From positions 120,874-184,873 of the forward strand of contig NZ_NWUO01000010.1 in the NCBI RefSeq assembly GCF_002895925.1: a DNA stretch of 64,000 bases, in the 5' to 3' direction. A model generated the notes under the pieces. The model was not told the origin of the DNA. It ran no database searches and worked only from the letters and a program-made list of their open reading frames with translations. How positions within the stretch are numbered: position 1 is the first letter of the stretch; every line of letters begins with the position of its first letter. A program made the position numbers and the translations under genes. Positions 40,611-50,946 of this stretch are shown in pieces. The stretch comes from Mixta theicola (lineage in GTDB: Bacteria; Pseudomonadota; Gammaproteobacteria; Enterobacterales; Enterobacteriaceae).

Positions 40611-40790
40611 ATGCTTATTCTAACTCGTCGAGTTGGTGAAACCCTCATGATTGGCGATGAGGTGACGGTAACGGTACTGGGAGTTAAAGGTAATCAGGTT
40701 CGTATTGGTGTGAACGCACCAAAAGAAGTTTCAGTACACCGTGAAGAAATATATCAGCGCATCCAGGCTGAAAAGAGCCAACCGCAATAA
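40611..40790 (+). CDS. csrA: Carbon storage regulator CsrA
   Basis: Post-transcriptional regulator that binds GGA motifs in mRNA leaders, including those of carbon storage, motility and secondary-metabolism genes. It is 59 aa: [16 protein letters not shown] at the start, [19 protein letters not shown] in the middle, and a C-terminus of QAEKSQPQ, two residues shorter than in E. coli. AAGGAGC lies 7 bases before the ATG. It sits between alaS and the tRNA cluster, the conserved position. Confidence 0.98.
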
Positions 40791-40807
40791 AAGCTATACC
40801 GAATCCC

Positions 40808-40845
40808 GCGCCTCGCTCTCATTACAGCGAGGCGCAACGTTTTTC
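40808..40845 (+). terminator. csrA terminator
   Basis: GCGCCTCGCT / AGCGAGGCGC, a perfect 10-bp stem with an 8-base loop, followed after AACG by TTTTT. Confidence 0.85.
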
Positions 40846-40984
40846 CCCGCCTTATTTTTCTCTGCTGTTTTCCCCTGATTGTGAACTGCCTCCTGTTTCG
40901 CTGTTGATAAATCACTCTTTTTGTCGGCAAAATATGCGGATTGAGTGGCTTTTGTGCAAACAAACATTTGTTGGGAAAAATTGT

Positions 40985-41012
40985 TTGACTTATAAGTGCG
41001 GGAAAGTAATAT
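40985..41012 (+). promoter_or_regulatory. Promoter of the tRNA-Ser/tRNA-Arg cluster
   Basis: TTGACT (40985-40990) and TAATAT (41007-41012) with a 16-base spacer, followed by a GC-rich discriminator (GTGCGCC) as is usual for stringently controlled stable-RNA promoters. It lies 64 bases before the tRNA-Ser gene. Confidence 0.75.
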
Positions 41013-41076
41013 GTGCGCCACGCAGTGCCGATGAGCGGAAACAAAGTTCAGCAGCACAGTTCGCAAGAACGCGTAA

Positions 41077-41169
41077 GGTGAGATGGCCGAGAGGCTGAAG
41101 GCGCTCCCCTGCTAAGGGAGTATGCGGTCAAAAGCTGCATCGAGGGTTCGAATCCCTCTCTCACCGCCA
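41077..41169 (+). tRNA. serV: tRNA-Ser (GCT anticodon)
   Basis: 93 bases including encoded CCA. GGTGAGA pairs with TCTCACC in the acceptor stem, followed by discriminator G. The anticodon loop is CTGCTAA, the long serine variable arm is TATGCGGTCAAAAGCTGCAT, and GGTTCGAATCC forms the T arm. Reads AGC/AGU codons. Confidence 0.97.
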
Positions 41170-41178
41170 TTTAATGAT

Positions 41179-41255
41179 GCATCCGTAGCTCAGCTGGATA
41201 GAGTACTCGGCTACGAACCGAGCGGTCGGAGGTTCGAATCCTCCCGGATGCACCA
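41179..41255 (+). tRNA. tRNA-Arg (ACG anticodon), copy 1
   Basis: 77 bases with CCA. The acceptor stem GCATCCG pairs with CGGATGC; the anticodon loop CTACGAA carries ACG (inosine at the first position after A34 deamination), reading CGU/CGC/CGA. It is the first of three identical copies following serV, the counterpart of the E. coli argV-argY-argZ-argQ array. Confidence 0.97.
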
Positions 41256-41339
41256 TCTCTAAGAAGTAAATCGATACGGTGTTAGCAGCCTGTGTCACGG
41301 TGAGTTGTCAGCGCCCTGCGTTATACAAGAATGTGTTAT

Positions 41340-41416
41340 GCATCCGTAGCTCAGCTGGATAGAGTACTCGGCTACGAACCGAGCGGTCGGAGGTTCGAAT
41401 CCTCCCGGATGCACCA
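41340..41416 (+). tRNA. tRNA-Arg (ACG anticodon), copy 2
   Basis: Identical in sequence to the first copy; 84 bases of spacer separate them. Complete, including CCA. Confidence 0.97.
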
Positions 41417-41488
41417 TCTTCTCTGAAGAAGTTAACTTCTTCTCTGGTATTGCTTCAGGTTAGTTGCAGTTCCCTCTGCTTTTCCGAT

Positions 41489-41565
41489 GCATCCGTAGCT
41501 CAGCTGGATAGAGTACTCGGCTACGAACCGAGCGGTCGGAGGTTCGAATCCTCCCGGATGCACCA
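41489..41565 (+). tRNA. tRNA-Arg (ACG anticodon), copy 3
   Basis: Identical in sequence to the first two copies; 72 bases of spacer after copy 2. The 245 bases after it, before yqaB, contain no further gene and no clear terminator hairpin. Confidence 0.97.
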
Positions 41566-41810
41566 TCTTTTGATTTTCCTGTCGATTTATCAACTCGCGT
41601 TACTTTCTGAATTTTCCCTGCTTAACTTTTTCACATTCTCTTCTTTACTGACTCCCGCATTGCGTCATTCAGGTTCCTGAACTCTCTGACCTTTTTCTGA
41701 TTCCTAAATTCCTCAATATATTCAAAGCATTTGCTGTTCATTGCTACCGGCGACAACCTGCATACTTTACGTTAAAGTAAAGGGGCGTTTATTTACTGCC
41801 GGGAGAGGAT

Positions 41811-42377
41811 ATGTACGATAGCTATGATGGACTGATTTTCGATATGGACGGTACTATCCTTGATACCGAAACGACCCATCGTCAGGCCTGGGATCGGGTG
41901 CTGACGCGCTATGGTTTATCGTTTGATGAACAGGCTATGATCGGGCTGAACGGCTCGCCAACGTGGCGTGTGGCACAGTTTATTATCGCCAGCCATCAGA
42001 CCGACCTTGATCCTTTCCAGCTGGCAGCTGAAAAAACGGCGGCCGTTAAGGCCATGCTGTTTGACAGCGTCCAGCCGTTGCCGCTTGTCGAGGTGGTCAA
42101 GGCGTATCACGGGCGCAAGCCTATGGCGGTCGGCACCGGTAGCGAATATGCAATGGCCGATGCTTTATTGCAGCATTTGCATCTGCGTCATTACTTTGAC
42201 GTTATCGTCGGCGCCGATAATGTAACGCGCCACAAACCCGAACCCGACACTTTTTTGCGCTGCGCTGCGTTAATGGGCGTGGATCCTGAAAAATGCGTGG
42301 TATTTGAGGATGCTGACTTTGGTCTGGAGGCAGCGCGTGCCGCCGGTATGGCTGCGGTAGACGTTCGCTTATTGTGA
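41811..42377 (+). CDS. yqaB: HAD-superfamily fructose-1-phosphate/6-phosphogluconate phosphatase YqaB
   Basis: A 188-aa HAD phosphatase of the beta-phosphoglucomutase-like subgroup. Motif I is FDMDGT (nucleophile D11, acid D13); TGSEY is the motif II region; KPEPDTF gives the motif III lysine and VFEDADFG is motif IV. It overlaps yqaA by 4 bases (GTGA), the same order yqaB-yqaA-gshA as in E. coli. Confidence 0.92.
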   Translation: MYDSYDGLIFDMDGTILDTETTHRQAWDRVLTRYGLSFDEQAMIGLNGSPTWRVAQFIIASHQTDLDPFQLAAEKTAAVKAMLFDSVQPLPLVEVVKAYHGRKPMAVGTGSEYAMADALLQHLHLRHYFDVIVGADNVTRHKPEPDTFLRCAALMGVDPEKCVVFEDADFGLEAARAAGMAAVDVRLL

Positions 42378-42799
42378 ACGACATTCTGAGTTATGGTGCG
42401 TTATTTGCCAGCAGTTTTTTGAGCGCCACGCTGCTTCCCGGTAGCTCTGAAGTACTGCTGGTTACGTTATTACTGGCAGGGAAAACGCCGGCATCAGGTT
42501 TGATTTTTGTCGCAGCCGTAGGGAACACGCTCGGCGGATTAACAAATGTTGTTATTGGTCGCCTACTGCCGCCAAAGCAGGGGCGATGGCATGACACAGC
42601 AATGGCGTGGTTGCGCCGGTTTGGTCCTGCAGTACTGTTATTCAGTTGGTTACCGCTGATTGGCGATCTGCTGTGTGTACTGGCTGGATGGTTGCGTTTC
42701 TCATGGCTACCGGTAGCGCTGTTTTTGGCTATTGGCAAGATTCTGCGTTACGTAGTGGTCGCGACCGCAACTTTACAGGGCATGGCGTGGTGGCATTGA
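42374..42799 (+). CDS. yqaA: DedA-related inner-membrane protein YqaA
   Basis: A 141-aa SNARE-associated/VTT-type membrane protein with four hydrophobic stretches ([70 protein letters not shown] and a C-terminal one). It starts with GTG overlapping yqaB. The molecular function is not established; relatives affect membrane lipid homeostasis. Confidence 0.9.
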   Translation: MNDILSYGALFASSFLSATLLPGSSEVLLVTLLLAGKTPASGLIFVAAVGNTLGGLTNVVIGRLLPPKQGRWHDTAMAWLRRFGPAVLLFSWLPLIGDLLCVLAGWLRFSWLPVALFLAIGKILRYVVVATATLQGMAWWH

Positions 42800-42872
42800 T
42801 TCATTCAGGATCGGGGCTACGGTAAACATTATGCTAAACAAAAATAAATTATTCTCTGAGCGGGAGGTCATT

Positions 42873-44435
42873 TTGATCCCGGACGTATCACAGGCGCTTT
42901 CCTGGCTGGAAGCACATCCTGACGCCCTGAAAGGTATTGGTCGCGGCATTGAGCGTGAAACGCTGCGTGTCCGGCCAGACGGTAAACTAGCGACAACCGG
43001 CCATCCGGCGGATCTTGGCGCAGCGTTGACCCATAAATGGGTTACTACCGATTTCGCTGAATCGCTGCTTGAATTTATTACTCCCGTCGATCGTGATATT
43101 GATCACCTGCTGGCATTTTTACGCGATATACATCGTCATGTCGCCCGCGAGTTAGGCGAAGAGCGTATGTGGCCCTTCAGTATGCCTTGCATGATTAAAA
43201 ACGGCGATGTTATCCAGCTGGCCCAGTATGGCAGTTCGAACATCGGGCGCATGAAAACGCTCTATCGCGAGGGTTTAAAAAACCGCTATGGCGCGCTGAT
43301 GCAGACCATTTCCGGCGTGCATTATAACTTCTCGCTGCCGCTCTCTTTCTGGCAGGCCTGGGCCGGCGTTAAAGATATGGAAAGCGGTAAAGAGGCTATT
43401 TCTGCCGGCTATTTACGCTTAATCCGCAACTACTATCGCTTTGGCTGGGTTATTCCCTATCTGTTTGGCGCCTCGCCGGCGGTTTGTTCTACCTTCCTGC
43501 AGGGAAAGGAGAGCAGCCTGCCTTTTGAACGGAGCGAGCGCGGTATGCTCTGGCTGCCGTACGCCACGTCGCTGCGCTTAAGCGATTTGGGTTATACTAA
43601 TAAATCGCAAAGCAATCTGGGCATTACGTTTAATACGCTGGCGGGCTATGTCGAGGCGTTGAAAAAGGCGATCAAAACCCCTTCTGAAGAATATGCGCGT
43701 ATGGGCGTAAAAGATGAAGAAGGGCGCTGGTTACAGCTTAACACCAATGTATTGCAGATTGAGAACGAGCTGTATGCGCCGATTCGTCCTAAACGTGTTA
43801 CGCGTTCTGGCGAAGCGCCGTCTGATGCGCTGGCGCGCGGCGGTATTGAATACATTGAAGTCCGTTCGCTTGATATTAACCCTTTCTCACCGGTTGGCGT
43901 TGATGAAACTCAGGTGCGCTTCCTCGATCTGTTCCTGATCTGGTGTACCCTGGCGGACGCACCGGAAATGAGCAGCGCCGAACTACAGTGCGCACGGCAA
44001 AACTGGAATCGCGTTATCCTCGAAGGCCGTAAGCCGGGCCAGACGATCGGTATCGGCTGTGAAGATACCCGGCAGCCGTTGACGATGGTTGGCAAAGCGC
44101 TTTTTGCCGACCTGAAACGCGTAGCGGAAGTGCTTGATAGTCAGTCCGGTACGCCTGATTACCAACAGGTTTGCGATCAACTGGTCGCCTCTTTTGACGA
44201 TCCTGAGCTAACCTATTCTGCTCGTATCCTGCAGACGATGTTAGATAACGGCATCAGCGGAACCGGATTGGCGCTGGCCGAGCAGTATCGACAGATGCTG
44301 ACGGAAGAGCCGCTGCAGGTGCTAACCGAGGAAGATTTCACTCAGGAAGCGATACGTTCGCGTAATGCGCAGCAGGAGCTGGAAGCGGCAGATAGCCTGA
44401 GTTTCGCTGAGTTTTTGGCGAGCAAGAAAGGGTAA
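42873..44435 (+). CDS. gshA: Glutamate-cysteine ligase GshA
   Basis: Makes gamma-glutamylcysteine, the first step of glutathione synthesis. The protein is 520 aa if it starts at the TTG at 42873 ([32 protein letters not shown]), which sits 5 bases after GGGAGG and matches the TTG start known for E. coli gshA; an upstream ATG at 42831 lacks a good site. [12 protein letters not shown] and the [14 protein letters not shown] motif mark the active site. A stem-loop follows the gene. Confidence 0.96.
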   Translation: MIPDVSQALSWLEAHPDALKGIGRGIERETLRVRPDGKLATTGHPADLGAALTHKWVTTDFAESLLEFITPVDRDIDHLLAFLRDIHRHVARELGEERMWPFSMPCMIKNGDVIQLAQYGSSNIGRMKTLYREGLKNRYGALMQTISGVHYNFSLPLSFWQAWAGVKDMESGKEAISAGYLRLIRNYYRFGWVIPYLFGASPAVCSTFLQGKESSLPFERSERGMLWLPYATSLRLSDLGYTNKSQSNLGITFNTLAGYVEALKKAIKTPSEEYARMGVKDEEGRWLQLNTNVLQIENELYAPIRPKRVTRSGEAPSDALARGGIEYIEVRSLDINPFSPVGVDETQVRFLDLFLIWCTLADAPEMSSAELQCARQNWNRVILEGRKPGQTIGIGCEDTRQPLTMVGKALFADLKRVAEVLDSQSGTPDYQQVCDQLVASFDDPELTYSARILQTMLDNGISGTGLALAEQYRQMLTEEPLQVLTEEDFTQEAIRSRNAQQELEAADSLSFAEFLASKKG

Positions 44436-44443
44436 AAAGAAAA

Positions 44444-44463
44444 TGGCCACATCACTGTGGCCA
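44444..44463 (+). terminator. Hairpin after gshA
   Basis: TGGCCACA / TGTGGCCA, a perfect 8-bp stem with a TCAC loop, 8 bases after gshA. The following sequence is A/T-rich but lacks a U-run, so termination may be weak. Confidence 0.55.
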
Positions 44464-44585
44464 AATTAACATCTCTGTTGTCAGGGATGATGATGATAAC
44501 AAATGCGCGTCTTTCACTTATTCAGACGCATGGCGAACAGAAAAGTTTCATCGTTCACAAAAAAAATTTTAGCTGAGGTAACAAT

Positions 44586-45104
44586 ATGCCATTACTGGAC
44601 AGTTTTACCGTTGATCATACTCGTATGGCCGCACCGGCAGTACGTGTAGCCAAAACCATGAATACCCCTCATGGCGATACCATCACGGTATTTGACCTGC
44701 GTTTCTGCGTGCCAAATAAAGAAGTGATGCCGGAACGCGGTATCCATACGCTTGAGCATCTGTTCGCAGGGTTTATGCGTAACCATCTGAACGGTGACGG
44801 CGTAGAAATTATTGATATCTCTCCGATGGGATGCCGCACCGGCTTTTATATGAGCCTGCTCGGTACGCCTTCCGAGCAGCGCGTTGCCGATTCATGGAAA
44901 GCGGCGATGAATGATGTGCTGAAGGTCAACGATCAGAATCAGATCCCGGAACTGAACGAATATCAGTGCGGTACTTATCAGATGCACTCGCTGGATGAGG
45001 CCAAAGATATTGCTCGTCATATCATTGAGCATGACGTACGCGTTAACCATAACGATGAGCTGGTGCTGCCGAAAGATAAGCTGAAAGAGCTGGAAATTCA
45101 CTAA
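44586..45104 (+). CDS. luxS: S-ribosylhomocysteine lyase LuxS (AI-2 synthesis)
   Basis: Splits S-ribosylhomocysteine into homocysteine and DPD, the AI-2 precursor, as part of SAM-methyl-cycle recycling. It is 172 aa with metal ligands H54, H58 (HTLEH) and C128 (YQCGTY) and catalytic C83 (MGCRTGFY). It gives the organism a second quorum signal besides the AHL system, and recycles the product of SAM-dependent methyl transfer. Confidence 0.98.
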   Translation: MPLLDSFTVDHTRMAAPAVRVAKTMNTPHGDTITVFDLRFCVPNKEVMPERGIHTLEHLFAGFMRNHLNGDGVEIIDISPMGCRTGFYMSLLGTPSEQRVADSWKAAMNDVLKVNDQNQIPELNEYQCGTYQMHSLDEAKDIARHIIEHDVRVNHNDELVLPKDKLKELEIH

Positions 45105-45114
45105 GTATGCAGCA

Positions 45115-45144
45115 TAAAAAAGGCCGCAAATGCGGCCTTTTTTT
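45115..45144. terminator. Bidirectional terminator between luxS and the CNNM gene
   Basis: AGGCCGCA / TGCGGCCT stem with a two-base AA centre, flanked by an A-run on the left and a T-run on the right, so it can end transcription in both directions between two convergent genes. Confidence 0.92.
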
Positions 45145-45152
45145 ACGGCTGA

Positions 45153-46439
45153 TTAAGAGCCGATACTGGATTTCAGTGGCTGTTGCGGCGTTACCCTTAC
45201 CTGCTTCACCATATTATCCTGCACGTCAAGAATATCGATAGCGTAGTTCTGTATCTGGATGCGCGTGCCTGCCTGGGGGATCTCTTCGAGTTCTTCCAGC
45301 AACATGCCGTTGACCGTACGCGCTTCTTCCTGCGGTAAATGCCAGTTAAACGCTTTATTGATTTCCCGCACGTTAGCGGTGCCTTCAATCAATACCGAGC
45401 CATCGCTCTGCGGCATGACTTCTTCAGCCAGCGAAGGAGACATTGAGGTTGTAAAATCACCAACAATTTCCTCCAGAATATCTTCAATGGTAACCAGCCC
45501 TTTAATATCGCCATACTCATTCACCACCAGCCCAACTTTTTTCTTATTGCGCTGAAACTTAACCAGCTGCACGTTAAGCGGCGTATCTTCCGGCACGTAG
45601 TAGATTTCATCGGCAGCGCGCAGCAGGTTCTCTTTAGTAAATTCTTTTTTCTCGGAGACCATGCGCCACGCTTCGCGTACGCGCAGCATGGCAACGGCAT
45701 CATCCAGCGAGTCGCGGAATAATACGATACGTCCATGAGGAGAGTGTGAAACCTGACGTTCGATGGATTTCCAGTCATCGTTGATATTGATACCGACGAT
45801 TTCATTACGCGGCACCATGATGTCATCAACGTTTACCTTTTCCAGATCCAGTACCGACAACAGCATCTCCTGATGACGGCGCGACATCAGCGAACGGGAC
45901 TCATAAACGATGGTGCGCAGCTCATCTTTATTCAACGCTGAGCTAATTGAACCGTCGGCTTTGATGCCAACCATACGCATCAGTAGGCGGGTAATGGTAT
46001 TTAACAGCCATACCAGCGGCATCATGATGATCTGCAGCGGGCCAAGGAGCAGGCTGCTGGGATAAGCGACTTTTTCCGGATAAAGGGCGGCAATGGTTTT
46101 CGGCAAAACTTCAGCGAAAATCAATACCGCAAACGTCAGCACGCCGGTAGCAATGGCTACACCTGCGTTGCCGTACAGGCGCATCCCAACGATAGTCGCC
46201 AGCGACGAGGCGAGAATGTTGACCAGGTTATTGCCGATCAACACCAGGCTTATCAAACGGTCCGGTCGCCGCAGCAATTTTTCGACGCGACGTGCGCTGC
46301 GGTTGCCGCTTTTCGCTTTATGACGCAGCCGATAGCGGTTAAGAGTCATCATGCCGGTCTCGGAGCCGGAAAAGTAGGCCGAGACCAGAATCATCACAAC
46401 CAGCGTAATAATCAGTGTGGTGGTTGAAACGTGTTCCAA
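45153..46439 (-). CDS. yfjD: CNNM/CorB-type membrane protein with CBS domains (YfjD)
   Basis: A 428-aa inner-membrane protein: DUF21/CNNM transmembrane domain at 1-180 (GSETGMMTLNRYRLRHKAKSGN, GNNLVNILASSLAT), a CBS pair at about 195-325 (DDIMVPRNEIVGI; VVNEYGDIKGLVTIEDILEEIVGDF), and a C-terminal CorC/HlyC domain. The family is linked to Mg2+/Co2+ efflux. It is 19 bases downstream of ypjD on the same strand, the conserved arrangement beside ffh. Confidence 0.93.
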   Translation of the reverse strand: MEHVSTTTLIITLVVMILVSAYFSGSETGMMTLNRYRLRHKAKSGNRSARRVEKLLRRPDRLISLVLIGNNLVNILASSLATIVGMRLYGNAGVAIATGVLTFAVLIFAEVLPKTIAALYPEKVAYPSSLLLGPLQIIMMPLVWLLNTITRLLMRMVGIKADGSISSALNKDELRTIVYESRSLMSRRHQEMLLSVLDLEKVNVDDIMVPRNEIVGININDDWKSIERQVSHSPHGRIVLFRDSLDDAVAMLRVREAWRMVSEKKEFTKENLLRAADEIYYVPEDTPLNVQLVKFQRNKKKVGLVVNEYGDIKGLVTIEDILEEIVGDFTTSMSPSLAEEVMPQSDGSVLIEGTANVREINKAFNWHLPQEEARTVNGMLLEELEEIPQAGTRIQIQNYAIDILDVQDNMVKQVRVTPQQPLKSSIGS

Positions 46440-46458
46440 CGCGAAATCCTTGTATAAA

Positions 46459-47247
46459 TCAGTGGGTAAGCAGGTGCTGTAGTATGCGGCTGCCGAAGTA
46501 AGACATGGTCAACAGCAACGCACCGCCACAGTTAAACCAGACGACGCGGCGTCCACGCCAGCCTTCATGATAGTGTCCCCAGAGCAAAACGATATAAACA
46601 AACCAGGCCAAAACCGACAGTACGGCTTTGTCTATGTTCTCTGGCGAGAAGAGATCTTTCATATAAAACAGGCCGGTACAGAGAACCAGCGTCAGCAGCA
46701 CGACGCCAACCTGCGTAATATGAAACATTTTGCGTTCAATCGTCATCAGCGGCGGAACGTCGTTACTAAAGGCTAACCGCTTATTTTTCAGCTGATAATC
46801 GATCCACGCCAGCTGCAGCGCATATAACGCGGCGATAATCAGCGTGGCGTAGGCAAAGAGCGCCAGTCCGATATGGATCATCATGCCGGGCGTGGTTTCC
46901 AGGTGCGTAATAAACGTATTCGGCACAAAGGTCGCAAAGGCAAGATTGATGAGCGCAAAGCTATACACAATCGGCAGCAGCAGCCAGCCACGGTTACGTG
47001 AGGCGACAATGGTCATAATAATGCAGATCAGCAAGCTTACCAGCGAACCGATGTTCAGCAGGCTAAGGTTTTGCGCCCCATTGACGAAGATGCGCTGCTG
47101 TAGCGCCACCATATGCGCCACCAGCGCCAGCGTTGCCGACAGCACGGCCATGCGTCGCCAGGCGTCGTTATTCCGCAGCAGGCTGGGAATGATCAGGGCA
47201 AGGCTAAATGAGTAGGCAAAGAGCGCCAGAATCGCAAAAGCAGACAT
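46459..47247 (-). CDS. ypjD: Inner-membrane protein YpjD (cytochrome c assembly family)
   Basis: A 262-aa multi-pass membrane protein of the CcsA/CcmC-like family, with HIGLALFAYATLIIAALYALQLAWIDYQLK and LLWGHYHEGWRGRRVVWFN motifs. The start is placed at the ATG at 47247 (MSAFAILALFAYSFSLAL), matching E. coli YpjD; the open frame extends 55 codons further without family similarity and into the ffh promoter region. Divergent from ffh. Confidence 0.92.
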   Translation of the reverse strand: MSAFAILALFAYSFSLALIIPSLLRNNDAWRRMAVLSATLALVAHMVALQQRIFVNGAQNLSLLNIGSLVSLLICIIMTIVASRNRGWLLLPIVYSFALINLAFATFVPNTFITHLETTPGMMIHIGLALFAYATLIIAALYALQLAWIDYQLKNKRLAFSNDVPPLMTIERKMFHITQVGVVLLTLVLCTGLFYMKDLFSPENIDKAVLSVLAWFVYIVLLWGHYHEGWRGRRVVWFNCGGALLLTMSYFGSRILQHLLTH

Positions 47248-47411
47248 AGAATGGTCAGATATCGAAAAGATGAAGAAAAACGCAGTATAGCGCCAGCCAG
47301 AGTTTGCTCCAAACGTTCTCATTGTCGATAGCAGAGATCGCCAATGCTTCGTGTTATAATCCGCCACATTGTGTCGCCCAGGCGGCTCTGTTTTATCTTG
47401 AGCGAGAGACA

Positions 47412-48773
47412 ATGTTTGATAATTTAACCGATCGATTGTCGCAAACCCTGCGCAATATCAGCGGCCGCGGAAGGCTGACCGAAGAGAACGTCAAAGAAAC
47501 CCTGCGCGAAGTGCGCATGGCTCTGCTGGAGGCGGACGTTGCGCTGCCGGTAGTACGTGAATTTATTAACCGCGTAAAAGAGCGCGCGGTTGGGCACGAA
47601 GTGAATAAAAGCCTGACGCCGGGTCAGGAATTTATCAAGATTGTGCGCAATGAGCTGATTGAGGCGATGGGTTCTGAAAACCATGCGCTTAACCTGGCCG
47701 CGCAGCCGCCGGCCGTCGTGCTGATGGCTGGCCTGCAGGGTGCGGGTAAAACGACCAGCGTCGGTAAGCTCGGTAAATTCCTGCGTGAGAAGCATAAGAA
47801 AAAAGTGCTGGTTGTTTCTGCCGACGTCTATCGTCCGGCGGCGATCAGGCAGCTGGAAACGCTGGCGCAGCAGGTGGGCGTAGATTTTTGTCCGTCCGAC
47901 CTGAGCCAGAAGCCGGTTGATATTGTTAACAACGCGCTAAAAGAAGCAAAGCTTAAATTCTACGACGTGCTGCTGGTGGATACCGCCGGTCGTCTGCATG
48001 TTGATGAAGCGATGATGGACGAGATCAAACAGGTGCACGCCGCGATTAATCCGGTGGAAACGCTGTTTGTGGTCGATGCTATGACCGGTCAGGATGCGGC
48101 GAATACGGCAAAGGCGTTTAATGAGGCGCTGCCGTTAACCGGCGTAATTTTAACCAAGGTTGACGGCGACGCACGTGGCGGCGCCGCGCTTTCAATTCGT
48201 CATATCACCGGCAAGCCGATTAAGTTTATGGGCGTCGGTGAAAAGACCGACGCGCTGGAGCCGTTTTATCCCGATCGTCTGGCGTCACGTATTCTCGGCA
48301 TGGGCGACGTGCTGTCGCTTATCGAAGATATTGAAAGTAAGGTTGACCGCGCCCAGGCTGAAAAGCTGGCGAATAAGCTGAAGAAAGGCGACGGCTTTGA
48401 CCTGAATGATTTTCTGGAACAGCTGAAGCAGATGCGCAATATGGGCGGTATGGCCAGCCTGATGGGAAAACTTCCCGGAATGGGGCAGCTGCCGGATAAC
48501 GTTAAGTCGCAGATGGATGACAAAGTGCTGGTGCGCATGGAGGCGATGATCAATTCCATGACGCGCAAAGAGCGTGAAAAACCTGAGATTATCAAAGGTT
48601 CACGTAAACGCCGTATCGCCGCTGGCTCTGGTATGCAGGTGCAGGATGTTAACCGTCTGCTGAAGCAATTCGACGATATGCAGCGCATGATGAAAAAGAT
48701 GAAAAAGGGCGGCATGGCGAAAATGCTGCGCGGTATGAAAGGCATGATGCCACCGGGCTTTCCGGGGCGTTAA
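47412..48773 (+). CDS. ffh: Signal recognition particle protein Ffh
   Basis: GTPase that with 4.5S RNA targets nascent membrane proteins to FtsY/SecYEG. It is 453 aa from the ATG at 47412 (MFDNLTDRLSQTLRNI); the 36-codon upstream extension is discarded. The NG domain has GLQGAGKTT (107-115), DTAGRLHVDEAMMDE and TKVDGDARGGAALS. The methionine-rich M domain ends MMKKMKKGGMAKMLRGMKGMMPPGFPGR. Confidence 0.98.
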   Translation: MFDNLTDRLSQTLRNISGRGRLTEENVKETLREVRMALLEADVALPVVREFINRVKERAVGHEVNKSLTPGQEFIKIVRNELIEAMGSENHALNLAAQPPAVVLMAGLQGAGKTTSVGKLGKFLREKHKKKVLVVSADVYRPAAIRQLETLAQQVGVDFCPSDLSQKPVDIVNNALKEAKLKFYDVLLVDTAGRLHVDEAMMDEIKQVHAAINPVETLFVVDAMTGQDAANTAKAFNEALPLTGVILTKVDGDARGGAALSIRHITGKPIKFMGVGEKTDALEPFYPDRLASRILGMGDVLSLIEDIESKVDRAQAEKLANKLKKGDGFDLNDFLEQLKQMRNMGGMASLMGKLPGMGQLPDNVKSQMDDKVLVRMEAMINSMTRKEREKPEIIKGSRKRRIAAGSGMQVQDVNRLLKQFDDMQRMMKKMKKGGMAKMLRGMKGMMPPGFPGR

Positions 48774-48864
48774 GCCGTTTCATTGTAAAGTCCCGACGGC
48801 TTGCTCAGTTTAGATTGCTTTTTGCGCCAAAATGAGTAAAATTTTCGGGCTTTTTATACGACAC

Positions 48865-48900
48865 CCGGGCCCCGTTCCTCGATGGGGCCCGGTTGTTTTA
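48865..48900 (+). terminator. Hairpin between ffh and rpsP
   Basis: Perfect 9-bp GC stem CCGGGCCCC / GGGGCCCGG with a 10-base loop, followed by TTGTTTTATT. It may terminate ffh transcription or attenuate entry into the rpsP operon; rpsP starts 26 bases later. Confidence 0.75.
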
Positions 48901-48918
48901 TTAACTGAAGAGGATGTT

Positions 48919-49167
48919 ATGGTAACAATTCGTTTGGCACGTCACGGCGCGAAAAAGCGTCCGTTCTATCAGGTTGTCGTTACTGACAGCCGCAACGCAC
49001 GCAATGGTCGTTTCATTGAGCGTGTAGGCTTCTTCAACCCGATCGCATCTGGTCAGGCTGAAGCACTGCGTCTGGACCTGGACCGTATTGAGCACTGGGT
49101 TGGCCAGGGCGCTACGCTGTCCGATCGCGTTAACGCGCTGATCAAAGAAGCTAAGAAAGCAGCTTAA
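48919..49167 (+). CDS. rpsP: 30S ribosomal protein S16
   Basis: An 82-aa ribosomal protein: [41 protein letters not shown]. The ATG at 48919 is preceded by AAGAGG; a longer frame from 48832 runs through the leader hairpin and is rejected. First gene of the conserved rpsP-rimM-trmD-rplS operon. Confidence 0.98.
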   Translation: MVTIRLARHGAKKRPFYQVVVTDSRNARNGRFIERVGFFNPIASGQAEALRLDLDRIEHWVGQGATLSDRVNALIKEAKKAA

Positions 49168-49185
49168 TCTGTCACGGTGGTTAGC

Positions 49186-49734
49186 ATGAGCAAACAACTC
49201 GCCACACAGCCTCCCGTTAATCCCGTTACCCTGGGAAAAATGGGAGCGGCCTACGGCATTCGGGGTTGGCTCAAAGTGTTTTCTTCCACCGAAGATGCCG
49301 ACAGCATCTTTAACTATCAGCCCTGGTTCATTCAGCGCGCCGGTAAATGGCAGCAGGTTGAGCTGGAAAGCTGGAAGCACCACAATCAGGACATCATCAT
49401 CAAGGTCAAAGGCATTGACGATCGTGATGCGGCGGCCCAGTTGACTAACTGTGAAATTTTAGTCGACTCCACGCAGTTGCCGGAGCTGGGAGAAGGTGAT
49501 TACTACTGGAAAGACCTGATGGGTTGCAAGGTAGTTACCGTTGACGGCTACGAAATGGGTAAAGTCATTGATTTGATGGAAACCGGTTCAAACGACGTAC
49601 TGGTCGTTAAGGCAAACCTGAAAGATGCGTTCGGTGTGAAAGAACGGTTAATTCCGTTTCTTGATGAACAGGTTATCAAGAAAGTCGATCTCACTACCGG
49701 CACCATTGAAGTAGATTGGGATCCTGGTTTTTGA
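49186..49734 (+). CDS. rimM: Ribosome maturation factor RimM
   Basis: 16S rRNA processing factor that binds S19 during 30S head assembly. It is 182 aa from the ATG at 49186 ([31 protein letters not shown]), with the C-terminal PRC-barrel ([32 protein letters not shown]). Lies 18 bases after rpsP. Confidence 0.97.
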   Translation: MSKQLATQPPVNPVTLGKMGAAYGIRGWLKVFSSTEDADSIFNYQPWFIQRAGKWQQVELESWKHHNQDIIIKVKGIDDRDAAAQLTNCEILVDSTQLPELGEGDYYWKDLMGCKVVTVDGYEMGKVIDLMETGSNDVLVVKANLKDAFGVKERLIPFLDEQVIKKVDLTTGTIEVDWDPGF

Positions 49735-49769
49735 CCTCCGAACAAAACGGTAATTCAACGGCGCACTCT

Positions 49770-50534
49770 ATGTGGATTGGTGTAATCAGCCTGTTTCCAG
49801 AGATGTTTCGCGCTATTACCGACTACGGGGTAACTGGCCGGGCAGTAAAAAATGGCCTGCTCAGCGTCCAAAGCTGGAGTCCGCGTGACTTCACGCACGA
49901 CCGGCATCGCACCGTGGACGATCGTCCTTATGGCGGCGGTCCGGGGATGCTGATGATGGTACAACCTTTACGGGATGCCATCCACGCAGCGAAAGCGGCG
50001 GCGGGAGAGGGTGCTAAGGTGATTTATCTGTCGCCTCAGGGGCGCAAACTCGATCAAGATGGGGTTTGCGAACTGGCGACGCAGCAGAAGCTAATTCTGG
50101 TCTGCGGACGCTATGAAGGGATCGATGAGCGCGTGATCCAGACTGAGATCGATGAAGAATGGTCGATTGGGGATTACGTACTCAGCGGTGGAGAGCTACC
50201 AGCCATGACGTTGATTGACTCTGTCGCCCGGTTTATACCTGGTGTGCTGGGCAAGCAGGCGTCAGCTGAAGAAGATTCGTTTTCTGAGGGCTTGCTGGAC
50301 TGTCCACATTATACCCGCCCTGAAGTGTTGGAAGGGCTGGAGGTTCCGTCAGTATTACTGTCGGGCAACCATGCTGATATTCGCCGCTGGCGCCTGAAAC
50401 AGTCGCTTGGCCGTACCTGGCTTAGAAGACCTGAACTTCTGGAAAACCTGGCTCTGACTGAAGAGCAAGCAAAGTTGCTTAGCGAGTTCCAGCAGGAATT
50501 CAATGCGCAACAAAACTATGATGCGGAAGGCTAG
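49770..50534 (+). CDS. trmD: tRNA (guanine-N1)-methyltransferase TrmD
   Basis: SPOUT-class enzyme that methylates G37 of tRNAs with SAM. It is 254 aa from the ATG at 49770 ([31 protein letters not shown]). The SAM-binding knot is visible in [24 protein letters not shown] and [15 protein letters not shown]. Third gene of the rpsP operon. Confidence 0.98.
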   Translation: MWIGVISLFPEMFRAITDYGVTGRAVKNGLLSVQSWSPRDFTHDRHRTVDDRPYGGGPGMLMMVQPLRDAIHAAKAAAGEGAKVIYLSPQGRKLDQDGVCELATQQKLILVCGRYEGIDERVIQTEIDEEWSIGDYVLSGGELPAMTLIDSVARFIPGVLGKQASAEEDSFSEGLLDCPHYTRPEVLEGLEVPSVLLSGNHADIRRWRLKQSLGRTWLRRPELLENLALTEEQAKLLSEFQQEFNAQQNYDAEG

Positions 50535-50924
<390 letters not shown>

Positions 50925-50946
50925 TAAACGGCTCGCGTCGTCCATA

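Noticed and set aside
41179..41565. CRISPR-like direct repeats
   Set aside because: The repeated 77-base units are complete tRNA-Arg genes; no CRISPR array or cas gene is present in the window.
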